The notes below the pieces were generated by a model, which did not search any database, had not been told where the DNA came from, and saw nothing but the letters and a program-made list of their open reading frames with translations. From NCBI GenBank assembly GCA_902592675.1, contig CACJFJ010000003.1:5001-69000 (forward strand): a stretch of DNA of 64,000 bases. Direction: 5' to 3'. Each line of letters starts with the position of its first letter. Position 1 is the stretch's first letter. Positions 44,951 through 53,912 of the stretch are shown piece after piece. The translations under genes and the position numbers were made by a program. This stretch comes from an uncultured Pelagibacteraceae bacterium (GTDB lineage: Bacteria > Pseudomonadota > Alphaproteobacteria > Pelagibacterales > Pelagibacteraceae).

Positions 44951-45061
44951 ATGGACAATGATAACCATAAAAATACTTGGAATAATTTTACAAAATTTGT
45001 CTTGTGGGGAACTGTCGCGGTTATATTAGTTTTAGTGCTAATGGCAATATTCTTATTATAA
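44951..45061 (+). CDS. Small membrane peptide, aa3-type cytochrome c oxidase subunit IV-like
   Basis: The peptide has 36 residues: a hydrophilic N-terminus (MDNDNHKNTWNNFTKF) and one membrane helix (WGTVAVILVLVLMAIFLL). The pattern matches the short bacterial aa3-type oxidase subunit IV family, whose members have a polar head, a conserved F-x-x-x-x-W/G approach and a single helix. It sits 5 bp after rpmJ and 9 bp before pntAA, far from any oxidase catalytic gene. The assignment rests on a short sequence only. Confidence 0.6.
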   Translation: MDNDNHKNTWNNFTKFVLWGTVAVILVLVLMAIFLL

Positions 45062-45070
45062 GTTTAAATT

Positions 45071-46159
45071 ATGATAATCAGCTCAGTTTCAGAAGATAAA
45101 AAAATTGAAAAAAGAATTTCAATAACACCAGAAATTGCAAAAAAATATATCTCAAGTGGCTTTGAGGTATTACTTTCCAAAAATTATGGAGATCATTTAG
45201 GTTTTTTAGATAAAGAATATGAAGCATTAGGTGTAAATTTTTCATCAGATCAAAAGGAAATTTTAAACAAAGGTGATATTATAGTTCAATTAGGATTACT
45301 GTCTGAGGAAAATCTTTCAGTTTTAAGAGAAAAACAATCTTTAATCGGTGTGTTAGATCCTTACTTAAATAAAAGTAAAATTGAAAATTATATAAAAAAA
45401 AATATAAATTTTTTCTCACTTGAGTTGCTACCAAGAATTACTAGAGCTCAATCAATGGATATACTTTCTTCTCAAGCAAATTTGGCAGGATATAAGGCTG
45501 TAGTGGAGTCCTTTGCTCACTTTGAAAAGGCTATTCCGATGATGATGACAGCTGCTGGAACGATACCTGCAGCAAAGGTTTTAGTTATAGGGGCAGGAGT
45601 TGCAGGTTTACAAGCAATAGCGACAGCGAAAAGAATGGGAGCGATTGTTTTTGCCACAGACGTGAGAATGGCTTCAAAAGAACAAGTGGAAAGCTTAGGT
45701 GGAAAATTTTTAACAGTAGAGGGGTCTGAAAATATGGAAACAGAAGGGGGCTATGCAAAAGAAACATCAGTGGAATTTAAAAAAAAACAAGAGGAATTAC
45801 TTTCAGAAACTTTAAAGAAAATTGACATCGTTATTTGCACAGCTTTAATCCCAGGAAAAAAAGCGCCAATTATTGTAAAAGATTTTATGATTGAAAATAT
45901 GCAGCCAGGTTCTGTAATTTATGATCTTGCGGCCACACAAGGAGGAAATACTGCTTATACCAAAGTAGATGAGACTATTAATAAAAATGGTGTAAAAATT
46001 ATGGGAGAGACAAATATTTTGAACAAATTACCAACTTCTGCGTCAAATCTTTATGCAAAAAATATGTTTAATTTTATAATAAATCTTTATGATAAAGAGA
46101 AAAAAGAAATTAATATTAACTTAGAAGATGAAATTATAGCAAAAACATTACTCAAATAA
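45071..46159 (+). CDS. pntAA: NAD(P) transhydrogenase subunit alpha part 1
   Basis: The protein has 362 residues and is the NAD(H)-binding domain I of proton-translocating transhydrogenase. It has the alanine-dehydrogenase-like N-terminus (RISITPEIAKKYISSGFEVLLSKN), LLPRITRAQSMDILSSQAN, and the nucleotide fold VIGAGVAGLQAIATAKRMGA. As in Rhodospirillum rubrum, the alpha chain is split in two, with the membrane part in the next gene. The complex uses the proton gradient to drive NADPH formation from NADH. Confidence 0.95.
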   Translation: MIISSVSEDKKIEKRISITPEIAKKYISSGFEVLLSKNYGDHLGFLDKEYEALGVNFSSDQKEILNKGDIIVQLGLLSEENLSVLREKQSLIGVLDPYLNKSKIENYIKKNINFFSLELLPRITRAQSMDILSSQANLAGYKAVVESFAHFEKAIPMMMTAAGTIPAAKVLVIGAGVAGLQAIATAKRMGAIVFATDVRMASKEQVESLGGKFLTVEGSENMETEGGYAKETSVEFKKKQEELLSETLKKIDIVICTALIPGKKAPIIVKDFMIENMQPGSVIYDLAATQGGNTAYTKVDETINKNGVKIMGETNILNKLPTSASNLYAKNMFNFIINLYDKEKKEININLEDEIIAKTLLK

Positions 46160-46161
46160 TT

Positions 46162-46470
46162 ATGGAAATAGACCCTTTTATATTTAGACTAAGCATATTT
46201 ATATTATCTATATTTGTAGGATATTATGTTGTTTGGAGTGTTACACCATCATTACATACCCCATTAATGTCTGTTACCAATGCGATTTCTTCCGTAATTA
46301 TAGTAGGTGCGATTATTGCAGCACTAGCTAATAATGATGAAAATATTTTTACATCATCCAGTTTGTTTGGATATATGGCAATAACTTTGGCTGCAGTAAA
46401 TATATTTGGTGGTTTTTTGGTTACTCAAAGAATGCTAGCAATGTACAAAAAAAAGAAAAAGGATAAATAA
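46162..46470 (+). CDS. pntAB: NAD(P) transhydrogenase subunit alpha part 2
   Basis: The protein has 102 residues with three to four membrane helices and contains the conserved WSVTPSLHTPLMSVTNAISSV segment that forms part of the proton channel domain. It starts 2 bp after pntAA and ends 2 bp before pntB, so the three genes form one unit. The length is normal for the family. Confidence 0.95.
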   Translation: MEIDPFIFRLSIFILSIFVGYYVVWSVTPSLHTPLMSVTNAISSVIIVGAIIAALANNDENIFTSSSLFGYMAITLAAVNIFGGFLVTQRMLAMYKKKKKDK

Positions 46471-46472
46471 CG

Positions 46473-47867
46473 ATGTCTGCAAATTTATCAGCGATATTTT
46501 ATCTTATTTCAGGTGTATTGTTTATACTAGCTTTAAGAGGTCTTTCATCTCCAGAAACTTCAAGACAGGGAAATTTTTTTGGTATAGCTGGAATGATTAT
46601 AGCAATAACCGTAACTTTTGTCTCGGTTGGTAATTTTTCATCTGGATTTACATATGTAATAATTTTTTTATTAGTTGGTGGTGCGATAGGGGCATTTATT
46701 GCATTTAAAATTCCAATGACGGCCATGCCAGAACTTGTTGCAGGCTTCCACAGTTTAGTGGGTTTGGCAGCAGTTTTTGTAGCTATAGCAGCCTTCATAA
46801 ATCCTCAAGCATTTAATCTTGGATCACCAGGTACAATAAAACTTGCTAGCTTAATTGAAATGTCTATTGGTGCTGCTGTCGGAGCAATTACTTTTTCAGG
46901 ATCAATAATTGCTTTTTTAAAATTACAGGGAATTATGTCTGGATCTCCAATAACATTTAAAGGACAACATTTGTTAAATGCTTTAATATTATTGTCAATT
47001 ATTGTTCTAACTTATTTTCTGTGTGTTTCTCAGTCATCTAAATTATTCTGGATACTCATAGCTATTTCATTTTTAATAGGGTTTTTATTAATAATACCTA
47101 TAGGCGGTGCAGATATGCCTGTTGTGATTTCGATGCTAAATTCGTATTCGGGATGGGCAGCAGCAGGAATAGGTTTCACTTTAGAAAATACGGCTTTGAT
47201 TATAACAGGTGCATTAGTAGGTTCATCTGGCGCTATACTTTCTTATATAATGTGTAAAGGCATGAACAGATCTTTCTTTAATGTAATACTTGGAGGATTT
47301 GGAGCAACTGAACAATCATCAAAAAATCAAAATAAAGAACAAAGACCAGTTAAAAGTGGAAATGCAGATGATGCGGCTTTTTTGATGAAGAACGCTTCAT
47401 CAGTAATAATTGTTCCGGGATATGGAATGGCTGTAGCCCAAGCACAGCATGCACTTAAGGAAATGGTCGATACCCTAAAAAAAAATGATATTAAAGTTTC
47501 TTATGCAATTCATCCAGTTGCTGGAAGAATGCCAGGTCATATGAATGTTTTGTTAGCTGAGGCAAATGTTCCTTATGATGAGGTTTTTGAGCTTGAAGAA
47601 ATAAATAATGATTTTGCAAATGCAGATGTAGCATTTGTGATTGGAGCTAATGATGTAACTAATCCTGTGGCAAAAACTGATCCACAGAGCCCAATATATG
47701 GGATGCCAGTATTAGATGTAGAAAAATGTAAATCAGTGTTATTCGTTAAACGAAGTCTTTCCCCAGGTTATGCAGGAATTGATAATGACCTCTTTTACAG
47801 AGAAAACACTTTAATGTTATTTGCTGATGCAAAAAAAATGACAGAAGATATAAGCAAAAATTTATAG
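46473..47867 (+). CDS. pntB: NAD(P) transhydrogenase subunit beta
   Basis: The protein has 464 residues: about eight to nine membrane helices, then the NADP(H)-binding domain III beginning near VIIVPGYGMAVAQAQHAL. AIHPVAGRMPGHMNVLLAEANVPYDEV and VIGANDVTNPVAKTDPQSPIYGMPV are diagnostic. It completes the transhydrogenase. Confidence 0.96.
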   Translation: MSANLSAIFYLISGVLFILALRGLSSPETSRQGNFFGIAGMIIAITVTFVSVGNFSSGFTYVIIFLLVGGAIGAFIAFKIPMTAMPELVAGFHSLVGLAAVFVAIAAFINPQAFNLGSPGTIKLASLIEMSIGAAVGAITFSGSIIAFLKLQGIMSGSPITFKGQHLLNALILLSIIVLTYFLCVSQSSKLFWILIAISFLIGFLLIIPIGGADMPVVISMLNSYSGWAAAGIGFTLENTALIITGALVGSSGAILSYIMCKGMNRSFFNVILGGFGATEQSSKNQNKEQRPVKSGNADDAAFLMKNASSVIIVPGYGMAVAQAQHALKEMVDTLKKNDIKVSYAIHPVAGRMPGHMNVLLAEANVPYDEVFELEEINNDFANADVAFVIGANDVTNPVAKTDPQSPIYGMPVLDVEKCKSVLFVKRSLSPGYAGIDNDLFYRENTLMLFADAKKMTEDISKNL

Positions 47868-47876
47868 GCTATCACA

Positions 47877-48575
47877 TTGAAAACAAAAATATTTTGCGAT
47901 ATCGCTGAACTAGATCTTATTAAAAAATTTAATAGAAAGAAAATAGTTAAAGGATTTACAACGAATCCAAGTTTAATGAGAAAAGCAGGTGCAAAAGACT
48001 ATAAGTCCTATGCAAAAAAAATATTGAAGATATGTAAAAAAAAACCAATTTCATTTGAGGTCTTCAGTGATCAAATAAAAACAATGGAAAAACAGGGACT
48101 TATAATAAATAAATGGGGTAAAAATATTTTTATAAAAATACCTGTAGTAAATTCAAAAGGTGTTTTTACAGGCAAAGTAATAAAAAATTTAAATAGTAGT
48201 GGTATAAAATTGAATATAACTGCAGTATATACTTCTAAACAAACTCAAAAAATTTTAAAAGTTATTAATAAAAAAACCAAGGTAATTATCTCAATTTTTG
48301 CTGGAAGAGCAGCGGATGTTGGAAAAGACCCAATCCCAGAGTTTATTAAAAGCATCAAGATTGCCAAAAAATTTAAAAATGTAGAAATTTTATGGGCAAG
48401 TGTCAGAGAGCCATACAATTATTTACAAGCTAAACAACTCGGTTGTCATATTATTACTGTACCACCCTCAATTATAGAAAAAATTGAAAAATTTGGAAAA
48501 AGTTTTGAAAGTTTAACCAAAGAAACTGTTAAAAATTTTCTTATAGATAGCAGAAAATCAAAGTTTAAGATTTAA
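47877..48575 (+). CDS. Transaldolase-family protein
   Basis: The protein has 232 residues with a TTG start. It is a short TIM-barrel transaldolase of the TalC/FSA size class: KGFTTNPSLM near 25-34, FIKIPV with the Schiff-base Lys87, NITAVYTSKQ and SIFAGRAADVGKDP. It could act in the non-oxidative pentose phosphate pathway with the tkt at 56089, or as fructose-6-phosphate aldolase. It overlaps the convergent O-antigen ligase gene by 11 bp. Confidence 0.82.
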   Translation: MKTKIFCDIAELDLIKKFNRKKIVKGFTTNPSLMRKAGAKDYKSYAKKILKICKKKPISFEVFSDQIKTMEKQGLIINKWGKNIFIKIPVVNSKGVFTGKVIKNLNSSGIKLNITAVYTSKQTQKILKVINKKTKVIISIFAGRAADVGKDPIPEFIKSIKIAKKFKNVEILWASVREPYNYLQAKQLGCHIITVPPSIIEKIEKFGKSFESLTKETVKNFLIDSRKSKFKI

Positions 48576-49818
48576 ATTTCCTTTTATTAATAAAACCAAT
48601 CATGATAGAAAAGTTTAACCAAAAAATTCCACTTGTAAAAGTAGATAAAAAACTTCCAGAGGGTAAAATTGGAATTAGAGTTGATATAATAAATATTATT
48701 GCAGAAAGTTGATAAGGATTTCTTGATTGCATATAACCTTTTACTGCGATTAGTAAAGACCAAAAAATAAATATGATGAATGACAAGTATCCTATTAATC
48801 CGGTTTCTGATAAAAATTCTAAATGTGTTTGGTGTGGGTGTGTGCTGTTCTTGGCTTTTGTAGCCTCGTAATCTTTATTTTCATATTTTTCTTGCCTGCT
48901 TTCGAATCTAAAATTTTTGACACCAACACCAAAAAATGGATATTCAGAAAAAATTTTTATCGCCACATTTTGATGAGCCCCATATTCAGATACTTTCAAA
49001 AATTTTGAAACACCATTTTTTGTGTAAAGTGTTTTTATTTGATCAAAGTATCTGTATTTATATTCTTCATTGAAATTAATAAAAGTAATTAAAGACGTGA
49101 TTATTAATCCAATTAAAAGAATTTTTTTTAAAAAATTAATTTTAATTAATAATCCTCCAAATAAAATGATAGAAAAAAATAATTTTAAAAAATTCGATCT
49201 TTCACCAATTAAAAAACTAATCCCTATTATGCTGACTATCGCCAAAATTATAAAATAATTTTTTGTATTTTTCTCAATTAAGTAACTTAAAAAAAATAAG
49301 GTAATTCCATGAACAAAAGCTCCTGCAACTAATTCGTCTCCAAAAAAACTTGCTATCCTTCCATCTATATTTGCAGATATACCAAAAATATTTTTTCCAA
49401 AAATTATTTCCACACTTATGTCTGCAAGAAGAACCAAAAAAATTAGCGACCAAGTTTTAAATATAAAATTAATTATCTGTTTTTTATAAATTAAGATAAT
49501 TCTTCTAATTTCAAGTATAAAAAAAATTACAAAAGCAAATTTTAGCACTCTTGGAAAAGAGTTAATTAAATTTGTGCTGAAAAAAAGATTTATAATTAAA
49601 GAACATAAAAAAAAAAGAAGTAAAAAAAATATTTTATCTCTTAAAAAAATCTTATTTTTTTTCAACTCTGAAATAAAATTGATTGAAATTAATATTATGA
49701 ATATATTAATTATTAAATTACCCAAAATAAGACTCAATGGAAACAAACTTATAAGTATAAGAGATGACCTGTCTTTATTTTCAATTTTAGAAAAAATATT
49801 TTTTAAATCGTCTATCAT
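48565..49818 (-). CDS. O-antigen ligase-family membrane protein (WaaL/Wzy-like)
   Basis: The protein has 417 residues with about ten to eleven hydrophobic segments and one large periplasmic loop (about 260-345) containing FFGVGVKNFRF and STHPHQTHLEFLSETGLIGYL. The H-x2-H..ExxxE(T)G pattern is the hallmark of the WaaL/Wzy_C family. It would join lipid-linked glycan to lipid A core or polymerise it. It lies 4 kb outside the island and just before the initiator tRNA gene, so it may be the conserved acceptor enzyme serving variable glycans. Confidence 0.85.
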   Translation of the reverse strand: MIDDLKNIFSKIENKDRSSLILISLFPLSLILGNLIINIFIILISINFISELKKNKIFLRDKIFFLLLFFLCSLIINLFFSTNLINSFPRVLKFAFVIFFILEIRRIILIYKKQIINFIFKTWSLIFLVLLADISVEIIFGKNIFGISANIDGRIASFFGDELVAGAFVHGITLFFLSYLIEKNTKNYFIILAIVSIIGISFLIGERSNFLKLFFSIILFGGLLIKINFLKKILLIGLIITSLITFINFNEEYKYRYFDQIKTLYTKNGVSKFLKVSEYGAHQNVAIKIFSEYPFFGVGVKNFRFESRQEKYENKDYEATKAKNSTHPHQTHLEFLSETGLIGYLSFIIFIFWSLLIAVKGYMQSRNPYQLSAIIFIISTLIPILPSGSFLSTFTSGIFWLNFSIMIGFINKRKFKS

Positions 49819-49823
49819 TAATT

Positions 49824-49900
<77 letters not shown>

Positions 49901-49906
49901 ATAAAT

Positions 49907-50113
49907 TTAAATTCTATTTTTCAATTTGTTGAGCTTTTTTACTCTTTTAATGTTTTCTTGAAGAATTCTTTTTTTTTTCTCAGAGGGTTTTTCATAAGTA
50001 TTTTTTAGTTTTATAACTTTAAAAAAACCATCTCTTTGAAGTTTTCTTTTTAAAACTCTCAAAGCTTGCTCAACATTATTATCTTTAACTTCTATTTTAA
50101 TAACTACCTCCAA
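49907..50113 (-). CDS. rpsU: 30S ribosomal protein S21
   Basis: The protein has up to 68 residues. KDNNVEQALRVLKRKLQRDG and NTYEKPSEKKKR are clear S21 motifs. The outer start is a TTG at 50113, but a perfect GGAGGT lies inside that extension (50106-50111). Alignment with alphaproteobacterial S21, which begins M-Q-V-L-V-R-D-N-N, places the start at codon ATT (50099-50101), five bases after GGAGG, giving IKIEVKDNN and 64 residues. AUU initiation is therefore likely. The coordinates given are the TTG-bounded maximum. Confidence 0.9.
   Translation of the reverse strand: MEVVIKIEVKDNNVEQALRVLKRKLQRDGFFKVIKLKNTYEKPSEKKKRILQENIKRVKKLNKLKNRI
50106..50111 (-). promoter_or_regulatory. Strong ribosome-binding site deciding the rpsU start
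   Basis: A minus-strand GGAGGT lies five bases (counting from GGAGG) before an in-frame ATT codon at 50099-50101 and inside the TTG-started frame. No comparable Shine-Dalgarno sequence precedes the TTG at 50113. The site fits initiation at ATT. Confidence 0.6.
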
Positions 50114-50157
50114 AAAAGTGAGTAACTAACACTTTTACAATTTTATGTCTATTAATT

Positions 50158-50730
50158 TCACACATTATTTTTTTGAGCTTTTTCTTTTTCCTTTTTTTCT
50201 CTTTTTATTCTTCTTTCAGCTTTTTCAACAGCTTCAATTAAATTTTTTTGAGTAATCAAATTCAATGCTACAGGATCCTTAGGGTTTAAATTATTGAAAT
50301 TCCAATAACTCTTATTTCTGATAGATGTCACAGAATTTTTTGTTACTCCTACTAGCTTAGCTATTTGAGAATCTTTTAAGATACTGTGGTTTTTAATTAA
50401 CCAAAGAGCTGAGTCTGGTTTATCTTGTCTCTTTGATAAAGGTACATATTTTTTAATTTTTTTTTCGTCATTTGAGATTTCAATGTCATTACTAATTATT
50501 TGTAGTGGTCTTGTTTGATCCTTAGATGATAATTCTATTTCGTCTCTTGATAACTGACCAGAAATAATAGGATTGTAAGCTTTAATTCCCTTTGCAACTT
50601 CTCCGTCAGCAATTCCTTGAACTTCAACTTCGTGTAATTTACAGAAGTCAGCAATTTGTTTAAAAGTTAAAGTTGTGTTTTCTACTAGCCATACAGCAGT
50701 TGCCATTGGCATCAAAGGAGCATTTGACAT
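50158..50730 (-). CDS. trcR: TrcR-like transcriptional regulator (DUF1013)
   Basis: The protein has 190 residues. It begins MSNAPLMPMATAVWLVENTTL, the signature of the alphaproteobacterial DUF1013 family, and contains two helix-turn-helix-like repeats (QIADFCKLHEVEVQGIADG and QIAKLVGVTKNSVTSIRN). The Caulobacter member, TrcR, is reported as a cell-cycle transcriptional regulator. It starts directly at the rpmE stop (TAAATG). Confidence 0.92.
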   Translation of the reverse strand: MSNAPLMPMATAVWLVENTTLTFKQIADFCKLHEVEVQGIADGEVAKGIKAYNPIISGQLSRDEIELSSKDQTRPLQIISNDIEISNDEKKIKKYVPLSKRQDKPDSALWLIKNHSILKDSQIAKLVGVTKNSVTSIRNKSYWNFNNLNPKDPVALNLITQKNLIEAVEKAERRIKREKKEKEKAQKNNV

Positions 50731-50961
50731 TTAATTACTCTTATTGGATTTAAAATTTTGGAATTTCTTATTAAACTTACTGATCCTACCTTTATCCATA
50801 AGTTTTTGTTTACCACCAGTCCATGCAGAATGTGATTTTGGATCAATCTCTAGTTTAAGAATATCACCTTCTTCCCCCCATGTAGACTTAGTTTCAAACT
50901 GAGTCCCATCGGTCATCTCAACTTTTATTTTATGATAATTTGGATGAATTTTTTTTTTCAT
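50731..50961 (-). CDS. rpmE: 50S ribosomal protein L31 (cysteine-free form)
   Basis: The protein has 76 residues. [41 protein letters not shown] and WTGGKQ identify L31. The CxxC zinc ligands of the C-plus form are missing (Trp-Gly-Glu in their place), so this is a zinc-free type. A 36-bp gap separates it from suhB upstream. Confidence 0.93.
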   Translation of the reverse strand: MKKKIHPNYHKIKVEMTDGTQFETKSTWGEEGDILKLEIDPKSHSAWTGGKQKLMDKGRISKFNKKFQNFKSNKSN

Positions 50962-50997
50962 TTTGAGGACTTATAACAAAAGTTTTTATTAAAACAA

Positions 50998-51738
50998 TTA
51001 AAAGTTACTTAAATTTTGCTTAAATTTTGAGACTATATTAGGGTTTGATGCTATAACTTTTATTTTATCTGTGCCGTTTAAGTCTATATCATTAATTACA
51101 CCTCCGGCCTCCTTAATAAGTATTATTCCAGCAGCAATGTCCCATATGTTTAAATTATTTTGAAAATATCCATCATATCGTCCTGAAGCTACGTAAGCTA
51201 AATCTAAAGCTGCACAACCAGATTTTCTAGTAGTAAATATTGGATCATCTTTAAGTTTACCACCTATTGCAAATAAACAATCATTCATTTCATTTTTATT
51301 AGAAACTCTTATTCTGTGATTATTAAAAAAAGCACCATTATTTTTTTCTGCAAAAAATATTTCATCTTTAATTGGATCAAATATTATACCAGATACTATC
51401 TCATTTTTTGATTTGAGGGCTATAGAAATTGCAAAATGAGGTATTCCATGTAGAAAATTGATTGTACCATCTATTGGATCTATAATCCAAGTGTTGTCAT
51501 TGTCATCATTTTCCTCCTTACCCTTCTCCTCACTAATTATAGAGTAATAAGGTCTTGCCTTCTTTAATTCATCTATAATAATCTTCTCAACTTTTAAATC
51601 AGAATTAGTTACGAAGTCTCTTGGACCTTTTTTAGAAACTTGTAAATTTTCAATTTCCCCAAAATCTCTTATTAATATTTTTGATGCTTTTTCACTTGCC
51701 TTTATCATTACATTAAGGTTGGCTGAAATTGATTTCAT
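50998..51738 (-). CDS. suhB: Inositol monophosphatase family protein (SuhB-like)
   Basis: The protein has 246 residues. EEKGKEE near 75 and WIIDPIDGTINFLHGIPHFAIS hold the metal-binding Glu and Asp residues of the IMPase fold, with WDIAAGIILIKEAGG as the third site. It may dephosphorylate inositol-1-phosphate or act in rRNA processing as E. coli SuhB does. It follows efp by 4 bp in the leftward operon. Confidence 0.9.
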   Translation of the reverse strand: MKSISANLNVMIKASEKASKILIRDFGEIENLQVSKKGPRDFVTNSDLKVEKIIIDELKKARPYYSIISEEKGKEENDDNDNTWIIDPIDGTINFLHGIPHFAISIALKSKNEIVSGIIFDPIKDEIFFAEKNNGAFFNNHRIRVSNKNEMNDCLFAIGGKLKDDPIFTTRKSGCAALDLAYVASGRYDGYFQNNLNIWDIAAGIILIKEAGGVINDIDLNGTDKIKVIASNPNIVSKFKQNLSNF

Positions 51739-51742
51739 TTTT

Positions 51743-52303
51743 TTAAACTTTTTTTATATATTGCAAATTTCTGGTATCAATGACAATATTATCTCCTGAC
51801 TCAATAAATGGTGGGACCTGAATATTAAAACCATTCTCTAATTTGGCTGGCTTGTAAGATGAGGAGACCGTCTGACCCTTTAGAGCTACATCGGTAGTTT
51901 GGATTTTGCAAGTTACTTGATTTGGTAAATCGATTGATATTGGATTGTCATTATAAAAACTTACTATAACATTGAGATTTTCAGTTAATAATTTTCCTTT
52001 TTCTCCAACAATTTCTTTCTTAATTTCTATTTGCTCAAAAGTTTTAGGATTCATAAAAAAATAGTTGTTTTCATCATCATAAAGAAAGTTAAAGTTAGTT
52101 TCTTCTAATGAGGCCTTTTCCACAGTTTCATTTGAACGGAATCTTTCATTCAATTTTGTATTTTTGTTTACACTTTTCATTTCAACTTGAGCAAATGCAC
52201 CACCCTTTCCAGGTTTTACATGTTGAGTTTTAAGAACTTGCCATAGATCATTCTTGTGCTCTAGTAACATGCCTACTCTTATTTCACCTGCATTAATTTT
52301 CAT
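51743..52303 (-). CDS. efp: Elongation factor P
   Basis: The protein has 186 residues in three beta-barrel domains. HVKPGKGGAFAQVEMKS carries the tip lysine that is modified in many bacteria, and the C-terminal GDNIVIDTRNLQYIKKV is close to the family ending. The factor relieves ribosome stalling at polyproline. It overlaps thiE by 4 bp. Confidence 0.96.
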   Translation of the reverse strand: MKINAGEIRVGMLLEHKNDLWQVLKTQHVKPGKGGAFAQVEMKSVNKNTKLNERFRSNETVEKASLEETNFNFLYDDENNYFFMNPKTFEQIEIKKEIVGEKGKLLTENLNVIVSFYNDNPISIDLPNQVTCKIQTTDVALKGQTVSSSYKPAKLENGFNIQVPPFIESGDNIVIDTRNLQYIKKV

Positions 52304-52914
52304 TTTAATTTTTTTATTGCTTCTAATGGTTTAAGTTTTTTATTATTCCAAATGTAGCCTGAAATAGCTAAAAAGTTAGCTTTATTCAATAAAAGTTTTT
52401 TATAATTTTTTGAGTTGATACCACCAATAGCAACTATTGGAGATTTGGTCATCTTTCTAACTTTTTTGAGTAAATTAATTGTTGCTCTATATTTAACTTT
52501 CTTAGTCTTTGAGGAATTAAAAGCTCCAAAACCTATGTAATCAGCTCTATTTTTTATAGCAGTTTTCGCAAGTTTAATTGAATTGTGACAGGTAATTCCG
52601 ATGATCTTGCCTTTAATTATTTTTCTCGCTTTAATAATATTCATATCTTTTTGACCCAGGTGGCAACCATCAGCATCTAATTTCTTTGCAAGATATACAT
52701 TATCATTTATTAAAAATTTTACTTTGAATTTTTTACATATTTTTTTTATTTTTCTACCGATTATTATTTTCCTCTCAATAGTCTCTTTTTTGAGTCTTAG
52801 TTGGAAAAAACTCACTTTGTTTTCCTTAAAGATAATTGCTAAATGAGAATAAAAATTTTTATTTATTTTTGAGGGCGAAATAAGATAAACAAATTTTTTT
52901 TTATTAAACTTCAA
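52300..52914 (-). CDS. thiE: Thiamine-phosphate synthase
   Basis: The protein has 204 residues. FQLRLKKETI, INDNVYLAKKLDADGCHLGQKD, GITCHN, GFGAFNSSKTK and VAIGGIN are the expected phosphate- and pyrophosphate-binding motifs of ThiE (canonical forms QLR, IND, HLGQxD, GxS-H, GGI). It joins HMP-pyrophosphate and thiazole phosphate. It overlaps efp and fba, and shares the operon with transketolase, which needs thiamine diphosphate. Confidence 0.9.
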   Translation of the reverse strand: MKFNKKKFVYLISPSKINKNFYSHLAIIFKENKVSFFQLRLKKETIERKIIIGRKIKKICKKFKVKFLINDNVYLAKKLDADGCHLGQKDMNIIKARKIIKGKIIGITCHNSIKLAKTAIKNRADYIGFGAFNSSKTKKVKYRATINLLKKVRKMTKSPIVAIGGINSKNYKKLLLNKANFLAISGYIWNNKKLKPLEAIKKLK

Positions 52915-53911
52915 GATCTTTTGACCATTTTCCCTGAGCTGCCAGGGTATTCATTTTTGCCCTGTGGTTAAAAATCTTTTGTGTGCCATCCAAATTTTGT
53001 ATATTCTGACCCCAGAATTTTAATGCACTCTGTTGTAGAGCTCGCCCATAAGAATAACTCATTATGAATTTAGTATTGTTATATTTATTTATTAAATTTA
53101 GATTTTCAGTCGCTTCAATTTCTGACTGACCCCCAGATAAAAATGCAACTCCGGGAACTTCTGAAGGAACTGAACTTTCTAGACATTTTAGTGTAAGTTT
53201 TGCGACTTCTTCATTTGAAATTTTATCTTTCGATTTATTTCCAGGTAATATCATATTGGGCTTAAGTATTATCCCACTTAAATCGATTTTATGCAGGATT
53301 AATTCTTCAAAACATTTTTTAATCACTTCTGAAGTTTTTTGATAACATTCATTTGCGGAATGCTCACCATCCATTAAGACTTCTGGCTCAACAATTGGAA
53401 CCATATTACATTCTTGAACTAAAGCTGAATACCTTGCTAATGCATGAGCATTAGCTTGAATTGAAAGCTTACTTGGATACTCTTTGGATATGCTGTAGAC
53501 ACCTCTCCATTTGGTAAATTTAGCTCCGAGCTTGTAATACTCACTTAATCTTTCTCTTAATCCATCTAACCCTTCTGTAATTTTTTCATCTGGAGAACTG
53601 GCAAGAACTTTTGCACCAGTATCAACTTTTATTCCTGGAATTGATCCCATCTTTGAAATTAGTTCTGGAATTTTATTTTTTTTTGATGATATTTGTTTAA
53701 TGGTTTCATCAAATAAAATAACACCCCCAATGCAATCGGTCATACTTGAAGCACTAAAAAGAGTTTCTCTAAACAATAATCTATTTTGTGGAGTTGATTG
53801 AACATTTACAGAGTCCAACCTCTTTGTCATTGTAGCAGTACTTTCATCAGCTGCCAAAACTCCCTTACCTTTTTCTAAAATTTTAAGCGCTATGTTATTT
53901 AATTCTGACAT
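52904..53911 (-). CDS. fba: Class I fructose-bisphosphate aldolase
   Basis: The protein has 335 residues and the class I Schiff-base aldolase pattern: GKGVLAADESTATM near the N-terminus, FTKWRGVYSI, VEPEVLMDGEH and IILKPNMILPG, whose Lys forms the Schiff base. It contains no zinc-aldolase motif. It links the triose phosphates made by gap/pgk with fructose bisphosphate, and lies between pgk and thiE in the carbon operon. Confidence 0.95.
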   Translation of the reverse strand: MSELNNIALKILEKGKGVLAADESTATMTKRLDSVNVQSTPQNRLLFRETLFSASSMTDCIGGVILFDETIKQISSKKNKIPELISKMGSIPGIKVDTGAKVLASSPDEKITEGLDGLRERLSEYYKLGAKFTKWRGVYSISKEYPSKLSIQANAHALARYSALVQECNMVPIVEPEVLMDGEHSANECYQKTSEVIKKCFEELILHKIDLSGIILKPNMILPGNKSKDKISNEEVAKLTLKCLESSVPSEVPGVAFLSGGQSEIEATENLNLINKYNNTKFIMSYSYGRALQQSALKFWGQNIQNLDGTQKIFNHRAKMNTLAAQGKWSKDLEV

Positions 53912-53912
53912 A

